Part shown: positions 1-7,282 of the stretch, piece after piece
How positions within the stretch are numbered: the stretch's first letter is position 1
Layout: each line of letters begins with the position of its first letter
From: JACDAN01 sp963842235
GTDB lineage: Bacteria > Actinomycetota > Thermoleophilia > Gaiellales > Gaiellaceae
Direction: 5' to 3'
NCBI GenBank assembly: GCA_963842235.1
Contig: CAWJFT010000003.1
Location: 124,001-188,000, forward strand
Length of the DNA: 64,000 nucleotides
Translations under genes and position numbers: made by a program
The notes under the pieces: generated by a model
Databases searched by the model: none
The model's input: the letters and a program-made list of their open reading frames with translations, nothing else
What the model was told of the DNA's origin: nothing

Positions 1-230
1 GTGCCCGCCTGGACGAGGAACGCGGTCAGGGTGGCCGAGCCCAGCGTGTGGAACCAGTTCGTGTCCGACGGAACCTTGCGGAAGAGGAAGTACTTGACGC
101 CGCCGACGATGCCCGAGCGCTCCTCGAGCCAGTCGATCGGGATCATCACGAGGGCGACGAGCTTGTCGGTCATGCGCCGCTTACGGCGACTGGGCGGCGG
201 AACCGGCGGTGTTGGAGTATTCGGCTCCAT
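1..230 (-). CDS. qcrB: Cytochrome b subunit of menaquinol-cytochrome c reductase, N-terminal part (cut by window edge)
   Basis: Only the first ~76 codons lie in the window; the gene runs off base 1. The ATG at 230 follows the qcrA stop without a gap (TAG then ATG). The product opens with a Pro-rich, Lys/Arg-rich cytoplasmic tail, then a 'DWLEERSG' stretch and 'WFHTLGSATLTAFLVQAG', the usual beginning of the first transmembrane helix of actinobacterial cytochrome b. It would carry the two hemes b and the quinol sites of complex III in the membrane. Its position directly behind a Rieske gene supports the call. The heme-ligating histidines are outside the window and cannot be checked. Confidence 0.85.
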   Translation of the reverse strand, partial: MEPNTPTPPVPPPSRRKRRMTDKLVALVMIPIDWLEERSGIVGGVKYFLFRKVPSDTNWFHTLGSATLTAFLVQAG

Positions 231-1160
231 CTACTCCACGTCCTGCGGCTGCACCGGATAGAGCCAGCCCTCGAGGCCGTCGACATGCTCGCCCGGCCCC
301 TGCCGGCCGTAGGCCTGGATCTTTGCCTGCGCGCCCTCGCCCTCCACCTCGGCCACGCTGTAGGTATCGATGAGGTGCAGCCGTCCGTCGATGATCGAGT
401 ACTTGTACCGGTCGAGCGCACGGACCGGCGGGCCGGCGGTGCGATTTCCCTCCGTGTCGTAGGCGCCCCCATGGCACGGGCAGCTGAAGCCCGCGGGCAA
501 GATCGGCGTCTGGCTGACCTCTGCCTGGTTCGTCTTGATGGTTTTCTTCTGATTCTCGTCCCGCAGGCCGCTCGCCTGGACCGGGCAGCCCAGGTGGACG
601 CAGCGGTTGGAGATCAGCGTGTAGCTCGGAAGATTGTCGAGCGTACCGTTGTAACGGATGAAGGCGGTGCGCCGGGAGACCTCCCCCTTGGTCGGGTCGA
701 GCAGGAAGGTGGTCTCGATCCACTTGCCCTCTGGAAAGTTGTCGGTCGGTCCGAGATCGACGCCCGGCTGGCCCTGGTCGGTGAATGCAGGTAGCACGGC
801 GAAGCCGAGGACCGGCAACGCGACGACGCCGGTGATCACCCCGCCGAGAGCGAGCGTCGAGAGCTCGAGGAACTTATTGCGCGGGTAGCGCTCGACCTCT
901 TCCTCCTCCGGCTCGCCGTCCACGGCAGCGGCCAGACGCTCTTGCCCGGCTTCAGGCTCGACGGCGGGCGCCCTGTTCGCCCGCATCGCATCTCGGGCCC
1001 AGAGCAGACCGAAGACGATCGCGATCGCTGCGCCCACGATTGCCGCCGGCGTGCTCACCACCAGCCCCGCCAGCGTGCAGGCGATGCCTACGGCGAAGCC
1101 GACCGGCCAGATGCTCGGCGACGGGAGGTGCGGCTTGTCGTCCCCGTGGGGCGGTTCCAC
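231..1160 (-). CDS. qcrA: Rieske iron-sulfur subunit of cytochrome bc complex
   Basis: The protein has 309 aa and a GTG start preceded by AAGGAG 11 bases upstream. Hydrophobic helices lie near residues 17-56 and 97-125, giving the three-helix N-terminal anchor typical of actinobacterial QcrA, with an acidic linker (~70-90) between them. The Rieske motifs are C187-x-H189-LGC and C227-P-C229-H230-GG, with one Cys and one His of each ligating the 2Fe-2S cluster; C192 and C229 are placed for the structural disulfide. It passes electrons from menaquinol to cytochrome c. qcrB follows directly; no qcrC precedes it, since the upstream gene is a UbiD decarboxylase ending at 1219, so the cytochrome c subunit must be encoded elsewhere or further downstream. 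Confidence 0.93.
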   Translation of the reverse strand: MEPPHGDDKPHLPSPSIWPVGFAVGIACTLAGLVVSTPAAIVGAAIAIVFGLLWARDAMRANRAPAVEPEAGQERLAAAVDGEPEEEEVERYPRNKFLELSTLALGGVITGVVALPVLGFAVLPAFTDQGQPGVDLGPTDNFPEGKWIETTFLLDPTKGEVSRRTAFIRYNGTLDNLPSYTLISNRCVHLGCPVQASGLRDENQKKTIKTNQAEVSQTPILPAGFSCPCHGGAYDTEGNRTAGPPVRALDRYKYSIIDGRLHLIDTYSVAEVEGEGAQAKIQAYGRQGPGEHVDGLEGWLYPVQPQDVE

Positions 1161-1218
1161 CTAGGTTGGGGCTCCTTGGCTTGCCGACATGGATTCAAGC
1201 GACCCTAAAGGGCCTGTG

Positions 1219-2712
1219 TCAACGACGTAGCAACTGCCGCAATGAACTGCGGCGGCCATCGACCGCCGCGGGGGCTGCTCCGAGCCCGTATTCGGCCCAG
1301 CGTGAGTCGACCAACGCCTTGATCTCGTCGCTCATCTCGATCTCCGGCGGCCACTCGCGGGTTCCCTCCTGCGGCCCTTTTGCCGTCGCGTCGATCCCCA
1401 GCTTGCCACCGTAGAACTGCAGCGTCGGCGAGTGGTCGAGGTGGTCGAGCGGCCCCTCGGTGAGCAGCACGTCGCGCTTCGGATCGACGTTGGCGGTGAC
1501 GTAGAAGAAGACCTCCTCGTAGTCGTGCACGTTCACATGCTCGTCTACGACGACGATCGACTTGGACAGGCTGAGCATCCCGAGCCCCCAGAGCGCGTGC
1601 ATGACCTTCTGCGCGTGACCGGGGAAGCGCTTGCGGATCGAGACGATCACGCAGTTGTGGAACGCGCCCGCCACGGGGAGGTCGTAGTCGACGATCTCGG
1701 GCACGGTCATCTTGACCGCGGGCAGGAAGATCCGCTCCGTCGCCTTCCCGAGCCACGCGTCCTCCTGCGGCGGCTTGCCGACGACGATCGAGGGATAGAT
1801 CGCACTCTCACGCATCGTCATCGCGGTGACGTGGAAGACGGGGAACGGCTCGACACCCGTGTAGTAGCCGGTGTGGTCGCCGAACGGGCCCTCGTCGGTG
1901 AGATCGTCCTTCTGGACATAGCCCTCGAGGACGATCTCGGCATTCGCCGGCACCTCGAGGTCGACGGTCTTGCAGCGGACGAGCTCGACCGGCTCGCCCT
2001 TGAGGAAGCCGGCGAGCATGAGCTCGTCGATGTGCTTCGGAAGCGGCGCCGAGGCGGAGTACGTCGTGACGGGATCGAGCCCGAGCGCGACCGCGACCTC
2101 GAGGCGGCCGTCGGCGGCGAGGTAGTCCATCCGGCCGTCCTTGTGGATCTGCCAGTGCATCGCCGTCCTCCGCTCGTCCAGGACCTGCATCCGGTACATC
2201 CCCACGTTGCGGACGCCCGTGCGCGGGTCCTTGGTGATCACCGCTGGGAGCGTGATGAAGGGGCCGGCGTCTCCCGGCCAGCAGGTCTGCACCGGGAGGA
2301 TCCCGAGGTCGATCTCGTCTCCGGTGAGGACGACCTCCTGCGCAGGCCCGCTGCGGGTCGTCTTCGGCAGCGAATCGGCGATCGACTTGAGCTTCCGTAG
2401 TCCACGGACCTTCTCGGCGAGCCCCTGCGGCGGCTGCATCTCGAGCACGTCCTCGAGCTTCCCGGCAACCGCGTCGAGGCTCGGCGTGTCGAACGCCAGG
2501 CACATCCGGCGCTCGGTGCCGAACTGGTTGATCAGGAGCGGGTGGCGGGACTTGGCGTTCGTGAAGAGGAACGCCGGCCCGCCGCTTCGGACGGTGCGGT
2601 CGACGATCTCCGTGACCTCGAGGTGCGGGTCGACCTCGACATCCACGCGAACGAGCTCGTTCTCGCGCTCGAGCTTGGCGATCCAGTCGCGGAGCGAGGC
2701 GGCAGGCGCCAT
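1219..2712 (-). CDS. UbiD-family decarboxylase, possibly of menaquinone biosynthesis
   Basis: This 497-aa protein starts at ATG 2712, five bases after the stop of the upstream cyclase gene. The UbiD fold is clear: 'LREN-like' N-terminus (RENELVRV), 'NVGMYRMQ' near residue 175 with the Arg of the prenyl-FMN site, and 'DEGPFGDHTGYY' near 285 containing the active-site Glu. Family members decarboxylate aromatic or unsaturated acids using prenylated FMN made by a UbiX partner. The length and sequence fit the actinobacterial menaquinone-type decarboxylase group, and mqnD of the futalosine route is also in this window (59.6 kb), so a menaquinone role is a reasonable inference; a degradative decarboxylase is the alternative. 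No ubiX is adjacent. Confidence 0.88.
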   Translation of the reverse strand: MAPAASLRDWIAKLERENELVRVDVEVDPHLEVTEIVDRTVRSGGPAFLFTNAKSRHPLLINQFGTERRMCLAFDTPSLDAVAGKLEDVLEMQPPQGLAEKVRGLRKLKSIADSLPKTTRSGPAQEVVLTGDEIDLGILPVQTCWPGDAGPFITLPAVITKDPRTGVRNVGMYRMQVLDERRTAMHWQIHKDGRMDYLAADGRLEVAVALGLDPVTTYSASAPLPKHIDELMLAGFLKGEPVELVRCKTVDLEVPANAEIVLEGYVQKDDLTDEGPFGDHTGYYTGVEPFPVFHVTAMTMRESAIYPSIVVGKPPQEDAWLGKATERIFLPAVKMTVPEIVDYDLPVAGAFHNCVIVSIRKRFPGHAQKVMHALWGLGMLSLSKSIVVVDEHVNVHDYEEVFFYVTANVDPKRDVLLTEGPLDHLDHSPTLQFYGGKLGIDATAKGPQEGTREWPPEIEMSDEIKALVDSRWAEYGLGAAPAAVDGRRSSLRQLLRR

Positions 2713-2717
2713 GGAGC

Positions 2718-5171
2718 TCAGTCTAGGGAGAGGGCGATTTCCACGGCGGCCGCGGCCTCGAGACGGCGGCCCGCCTCGTATCGGTCTCGCGCGGCGGCCG
2801 CCGGACCGACCAGCCGGTCGGAGTAGAGCTCGCGGTGGCGGAGCGTGAACTTGAGGCGTTCCTCGTAGCCCTCGGCAGCGCCCCAGAGCAGCGCGGCCCG
2901 CTCGGCATCCCTGCGCTCGGCCGCCACGGCGGCAAGCCCGGCCAGGCCGTAACAGACGAGGCGATCCGCGCCCGTCTCCCATGCGACTCGCAGTGCCTCC
3001 CCGTAGGCCTTCTCCGCCGTGTCGAGCCGGTCCGACGCGAGCTCGAGGTCGCCGAGCGAGTGGATCGACGTGGCCGTGCTGAACATGTCTCCAATTGCCC
3101 GGGAACGCTCGGCCGACTCCCGCAGGATCTCCCGGCCGCGGTCGACGTCCCCGACTGCGGCAGCCTGCTGACCCCTGAGGTGCAGGACGCGCCTGAGGCC
3201 GGCGTCGTTCCCGAGCTTCCGGTGCAGCGCTTCCGCCTCTTCGAGCATCGGCCCGGCATCCTCCGGATTCCCGAGCTCGAGCGGGGCGATGGCGAGGTTC
3301 GTCAGCGACCAGGCGATTCCACCCTCGCTGCCGACCGAGCGAAAGTACTCGAGTGCCTCCTCGCTCCTCGAGAAAGCCAGCTCGTACTGGCTGCGGACAC
3401 CGGCGATGGTCGCGCCGGCCATGAGCGCCTTGGCGCGGACCTCGGCATGGACCGGCTTGGGGCGGTCGAGGAAGGCCTCGAGCCAGCGCTCGCCTTCGAC
3501 CGCGAGGTTCTGGTCGAGCCAGACCATCGCGAGGGCGCCGATGAGCCGAAGCCCGAGCTCGGTCTCCCCTCTTTCGAGCGCCCAGCTGAGCGCCGCCCGG
3601 ATGTTGTCCCACTCGATGCGAAAACGCTCTCGCAACACCGCCTGCTCCGGCCCCAGGTACTCGGTCTCCACCGACTCGGCGAGCTCCGTCACGTACTCCG
3701 CATGCCGGCGTCGGATCAGCTCGGCCTCGTCGGACGCGTCCAGCTGCTCCAAGGCGAACTCGCGAATCGTTTCGAGCATCGAGTAGCGCTCGACCTCGCG
3801 GCGGATGAGGCTCTTGTCGAGCAGGGACGCAAGCGTGTCGAGATCTGCCTCGCAGGCCTTCTCGGCTCCCTCGAGTGTGAAGCCGCCGGAGAAGACGCTC
3901 AGTCGGGCGAAGAGCTTCTGCTCTTCGGCCGAACAAAGCTCGTAGCTCCACTCGATCGTCGCCCGCAGGGTCTGTTGACGCTCGGGGAGATCGCGGCGCG
4001 ACGCCGTCAGCATCGGCAGCCGGCGATCGAGCCGCCTGAGGAGCTCTCCGGGGGGCAGAACCTTGACGCGCGCCGCCGCCAGCTCGATCGCCAGCGGCAG
4101 GCTGTCGAGGCGACGGCAGATCTCGGCGAGGCGCCCGTAGTCGGCGGTGAAACCCGGCAGGACGGCCTCGGCCCGCTGGCGGAAGAGCTCGACCGCAGGC
4201 GCTTCGGCGAGCGGTTTCAGGGGAAACTCGCGCTCCCCGGCGATCTTGAGCGGCTCGCGGCTCGTCGCCAGGACGCTGAGATTCGGGCAGTCGGCCAGAA
4301 GGTGGGCGAGCTCGCCGGCCGCAGCGACCACCTGCTCGAGGTTGTCGAGGACGACCAGGAGCTCCCGGGTGCCGATGTGGCCCGTTGCATCCGACTCGGC
4401 GTCGAGCGCCTTCGCGATCGTCGGCAACACGAGGTTCGGTTCCCTGATCGCCGCGAGCTCGACGAGCGTCACGCCTTCTTCGAACGACTCGACGAGCTCG
4501 GAGGCTGCAGCGACCGCCACGCTGGTCTTCCCGATCCCTCCCGGACCGGTGAGCGTGACGAGCCGCACCCGCTCGCTGCCGAGGAGGCGCAGGAGCTCTC
4601 CGAGCTCGCGCTTGCGTCCGAGGAGGGGAACGACCTCGAGCGGCAGGTGAGCATGGTTCAGGCTCCGCAGCGGCGGGAACTCGTTGCGGCCGAGCTGGTA
4701 CAGCCGGATCGGGAAGCCGAGATCCTTCAGCCGGTGCTCTCCAAGATCGCGAAGCTCGAGTTCCCCTTCCAGGAGCGAGCGAGCCGTCTCGGAGACGACG
4801 ACCTGGCCTCCGTGAGCCGCGGCGCCGATCCGCGCGGCGCGGTGGAGGTCAAGGCCGACATAGCCCTCATCCGTGAGCTCCGGCTCGCCCGTGTGGACGC
4901 CCATGCGCACCCGGACCGGAGTCGCGGCCAGGGCGCGCTGAGCCTCGGCGGCCGCGGCGACGGCATCCGTGGCGCGCGCGAAGGCGACGACGAAGCTGTC
5001 GCCCTGTGTCGCGATCTCGACCCCGTCGTGGCGCTCGAACGCGTCGCGGAGCAGGCGGCGATGCTCACCGAGCACGTCCGAGTAGCGCTCGCCGAGCTCC
5101 TCGAGCAGGCGCGTGGATCCCTCGATGTCGGTGAAGAGGAAGGTGACGGTGCCGGTCGGAAGCTCCGGCAC
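2718..5171 (-). CDS. Class III nucleotide cyclase - AAA/NB-ARC ATPase - TPR regulatory protein
   Basis: The 817-aa protein begins at GTG 5171, sharing one base with the upstream stop (TAGTG). Residues ~1-170 form a class III cyclase domain with the metal-binding 'FTDIEGST' and a 'GDSFVVAF' strand. Residues ~225-450 are a STAND-type ATPase with Walker A 'GPGGIGKTS' and the 'LVVLDNLE' Walker B strand. The remainder is helical TPR-like repeats. No LuxR helix-turn-helix is visible at the C-terminus, which separates it from otherwise similar LAL regulators. It probably senses a ligand through the TPR/ATPase part and controls cyclic nucleotide output; whether the cyclase is catalytically competent cannot be judged from the motifs alone. 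Confidence 0.87.
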   Translation of the reverse strand: MPELPTGTVTFLFTDIEGSTRLLEELGERYSDVLGEHRRLLRDAFERHDGVEIATQGDSFVVAFARATDAVAAAAEAQRALAATPVRVRMGVHTGEPELTDEGYVGLDLHRAARIGAAAHGGQVVVSETARSLLEGELELRDLGEHRLKDLGFPIRLYQLGRNEFPPLRSLNHAHLPLEVVPLLGRKRELGELLRLLGSERVRLVTLTGPGGIGKTSVAVAAASELVESFEEGVTLVELAAIREPNLVLPTIAKALDAESDATGHIGTRELLVVLDNLEQVVAAAGELAHLLADCPNLSVLATSREPLKIAGEREFPLKPLAEAPAVELFRQRAEAVLPGFTADYGRLAEICRRLDSLPLAIELAAARVKVLPPGELLRRLDRRLPMLTASRRDLPERQQTLRATIEWSYELCSAEEQKLFARLSVFSGGFTLEGAEKACEADLDTLASLLDKSLIRREVERYSMLETIREFALEQLDASDEAELIRRRHAEYVTELAESVETEYLGPEQAVLRERFRIEWDNIRAALSWALERGETELGLRLIGALAMVWLDQNLAVEGERWLEAFLDRPKPVHAEVRAKALMAGATIAGVRSQYELAFSRSEEALEYFRSVGSEGGIAWSLTNLAIAPLELGNPEDAGPMLEEAEALHRKLGNDAGLRRVLHLRGQQAAAVGDVDRGREILRESAERSRAIGDMFSTATSIHSLGDLELASDRLDTAEKAYGEALRVAWETGADRLVCYGLAGLAAVAAERRDAERAALLWGAAEGYEERLKFTLRHRELYSDRLVGPAAAARDRYEAGRRLEAAAAVEIALSLD

Positions 5172-6604
5172 TAGCGGCGACGGCCCCGACTGAGCGTGAG
5201 GTTGACGCGGGCGCCGCGGGCCCTCTGGACACCGGGGCGCGGGGTCTGGGTGACGACGCGCCCGCGCGCCCGCTGCGAGCGCTTGTAGCGAACCCGGCCG
5301 ACGCGGCAGTTGGCGCGGCGGATGCGGGTCCGAGCCTTCGCGATCCCGAGTCCGACGACCCTGGGGACGCGGCACCGCAGGACCGGTTTCGGAACGGGAC
5401 ACGGGCCGGCGGCAGCGCCTGCCGCCTGGAGGCGGTAGATCGGCCCGGATTGCGAGACCGCGTAGACGCGGCCGCAGGCGTCCTCGCCAAACGAGGTCAG
5501 TGACGAGACGTCGAGGCCGCCGAGACGGCGGTCGTCCTGTGCATCCGGCGTCCGCAGCCGGACCGACCACAGGGTCGCGTCGCAGTAGTCGCCGTAGACG
5601 TACCTGCCTGCGAGCGCCGGGAGCGTCTGGTCGCGGACGACATAGCCGCCGGTGATCGAGCACCCTCGGTTGTGCGAGTACTCCCACACGGGCGGGACGT
5701 GATTCGCCGGGAGGGGATTGCATTCCGGGTTGCCCGAGTTGTTCTCGTAGACGTGCCGCCCCTCCCAACAGCCCCAGCCGAAGTTGGCGCCTCGGCCGGC
5801 GCCAGACGCCGCCGGCGCGAAGTCGATCTCCTCCCACTGGTTCTGGCCGACGTCGCCGATCGCGAGATCGCCCGTTTGCCGGTCGAAGGAGAAGCGCCAG
5901 GGGTTCCGCAGCCCGTAGGACCAGATCTCCGGTCGTGCCCCGGCGCGGCCGATGAACGGGTTTCCGGCCGGCACGGTGTACGGAGCTCCGCCGGGCCCGG
6001 CACGCGGGTCGATGCGCAGGAGCTTGCCGAGCAGCGTGTCGAGCCGCTGTCCAGCGCGGTCGGGATCGCCCCCGCCGCCGCCGTCGCCGGTCCCGATGTA
6101 CAGGTACCCGTCGGGGCCGAACTGGAGCTGGCCGCCGTTGTGGTTCGACCGTGGATGCGCGATCGAGAGCACGATGCGCCGGCTCGCCGGGTCGGCGACG
6201 TCGGCGTTCGATGAGACGTGGTACTCGGCGATCGTCACCTCGCCGCTCGGGTTGCGGGCGGTGTAGTAGACGTAGAACCGCCCGCTCGCGGAGTAGTCGA
6301 GGGGAAAGGCCAGCGAGAGCAAGCCCCGCTCCCCGCCGCTCACGACGAGGCTCGCGATGTCCAGGAAGGGAGTCGGCAGCGTCGTTCCGCCGCGCACGAT
6401 CCGGATCCGCCCGGCCTGCTCGACGACGAACAGCCGATCGCGGTCAGCCGGGGGTGACGTCAGATACGTCGGCGTCGTGAAGCGCCCGACGAGCGCGAGT
6501 TGCGGATCTCCGGGAGCCGCCGTACCGCCTCGCGCGAACGCGACGGCGAGAGCCGCGACCGCTACCAGGAGGGCGAGCTCAGTACGTCTGAGTGCGACGG
6601 GCAT
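5171..6604 (-). CDS. Secreted PQQ-type glucose/sorbosone dehydrogenase with C-terminal PASTA domain
   Basis: The 477-aa product opens with a signal peptide (ATG 6604; hydrophobic ~9-26, ending near AAPGDP). Residues ~35-400 are a six-bladed soluble aldose dehydrogenase propeller with 'RLFVVEQAGRIRIV', 'HPRSNHNGGQLQFGPDG' and 'GTGDGGGGGDP', the last two shaping the PQQ/calcium site. Residues ~410-475 read as one PASTA repeat (VPRVVGLGIAKA... TQTPRPGVQ), a domain usually met in cell-wall-binding kinases and PBPs, so the enzyme may be held near peptidoglycan. It overlaps the next small gene upstream by 26 bases. The substrate is unknown; family members oxidise aldoses in the periplasm or outside the cell. 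Confidence 0.88.
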   Translation of the reverse strand: MPVALRRTELALLVAVAALAVAFARGGTAAPGDPQLALVGRFTTPTYLTSPPADRDRLFVVEQAGRIRIVRGGTTLPTPFLDIASLVVSGGERGLLSLAFPLDYSASGRFYVYYTARNPSGEVTIAEYHVSSNADVADPASRRIVLSIAHPRSNHNGGQLQFGPDGYLYIGTGDGGGGGDPDRAGQRLDTLLGKLLRIDPRAGPGGAPYTVPAGNPFIGRAGARPEIWSYGLRNPWRFSFDRQTGDLAIGDVGQNQWEEIDFAPAASGAGRGANFGWGCWEGRHVYENNSGNPECNPLPANHVPPVWEYSHNRGCSITGGYVVRDQTLPALAGRYVYGDYCDATLWSVRLRTPDAQDDRRLGGLDVSSLTSFGEDACGRVYAVSQSGPIYRLQAAGAAAGPCPVPKPVLRCRVPRVVGLGIAKARTRIRRANCRVGRVRYKRSQRARGRVVTQTPRPGVQRARGARVNLTLSRGRRR

Positions 6605-6773
6605 GCCGGCGATGGGCGGCCCATTTGGACAGCTGGCCGAGCGCGATCACGCCGATGAAGATCAGGCCGGTGATCAGCATCCCCGTGATCACCTTCTTGC
6701 CCTCCTCGGCAGCATCGATCTGGACTTCCTGCTGTGCCTGTGCGAACAGGACGGCTATGGACTGGATCGCCAT
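6579..6773 (-). CDS. Small single-pass membrane protein, unknown function
   Basis: A 64-aa product from ATG 6773: an N-terminal segment 'MAIQSIAVLFAQAQQEVQ' is followed by an acidic patch, one transmembrane helix (~30-50, ITGMLITGLIFIGVIALG) and a basic tail rich in Arg and His. It lies between the hemL-linked gene and the sugar dehydrogenase, overlaps the latter by 26 bases, and has only 11 bases to the gene before it, so it is probably cotranscribed. I do not recognise a family. The pattern of acidic then hydrophobic then basic residues argues that the frame is real and oriented with the tail in the cytoplasm. Confidence 0.6.
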   Translation of the reverse strand: MAIQSIAVLFAQAQQEVQIDAAEEGKKVITGMLITGLIFIGVIALGQLSKWAAHRRHARRTQTY

Positions 6774-6784
6774 GCGGCGCGACT

Positions 6785-7282
6785 CTACCCGTCTCCGAGC
6801 CTGCGAGCATGGGCGTCGAGGGCCAGGTCGACAGCCTCGTCGCCGGCGCTTTGTCGCGCGAGCGCGTCGAGCACTGCGGGGTCGTGATCTCGGCTCAGCG
6901 CCAGGCGTGCCTCCGCGAGTTTGCGTTCTCCTAGCAGCGCCGCCGTGGCCGCCCAGGCGGCTCCATCGCCCTCTCGGTCGTCCGCCTGCGTCTGGGCGCA
7001 CACGGAGATCAGCTCGGCCAGGTCCGAAACGGCGTCGACCTTTCCGAGCGCGGCGATTCGGGCGAGGCCCTGGGCGTAGAGGTAGTCGCCGAGGACGAGC
7101 GCGGTGTCGCCGTCCTCGGGCTCGTGCAGGCGGGGGCGTCCGTAGTGGACGAGGTAGCCCTCGTAGATCGTCTCCAGGCCTAGCGCGAAGCGGTCTTCGG
7201 CCAGCGGCGAGAAGACGGGCTCGAGCTCTCCTTCCACGGGCTCGCGCAGCGCGGCATGGAGGTCAACCGGCGAAACTCTCAA
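6785..7282 (-). CDS. Uncharacterised helical protein, weakly polyprenyl-synthase-like
   Basis: About 165 aa if translation begins at the TTG at 7282, which overlaps the end of hemL by 20 bases; no ATG or GTG is available near the N-terminus, so the start is uncertain. The sequence is almost entirely helical. 'GRPRLHEPEDGDTALVLGDYLYAQGLARIA' positions (~55-80) resemble the region around the 'GDYL.A+A' helix of trans-polyprenyl diphosphate synthases, but neither Asp-rich motif (DDxxD) is present, so catalysis of that kind is unlikely. It sits in the heme operon between hemL and a small membrane protein. A structural or regulatory relative of prenyl synthases is my best guess, at low confidence. 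Confidence 0.6.
   Translation of the reverse strand: MRVSPVDLHAALREPVEGELEPVFSPLAEDRFALGLETIYEGYLVHYGRPRLHEPEDGDTALVLGDYLYAQGLARIAALGKVDAVSDLAELISVCAQTQADDREGDGAAWAATAALLGERKLAEARLALSRDHDPAVLDALARQSAGDEAVDLALDAHARRLGDG

Noticed and set aside
2713..3951. N-terminal extension of the UbiD frame far into the cyclase gene
   Set aside because: The extension is the out-of-frame shadow of the cyclase/ATPase gene; UbiD homology begins exactly at ATG 2712, five bases after the cyclase stop.
2835..5174. Very long plus-strand frame of about 779 codons opposite the cyclase/ATPase gene
   Set aside because: Composition is typical of an antisense frame (Arg, Leu, Glu, Asp runs) and no domain is visible, whereas the minus-strand protein has clear motifs throughout.
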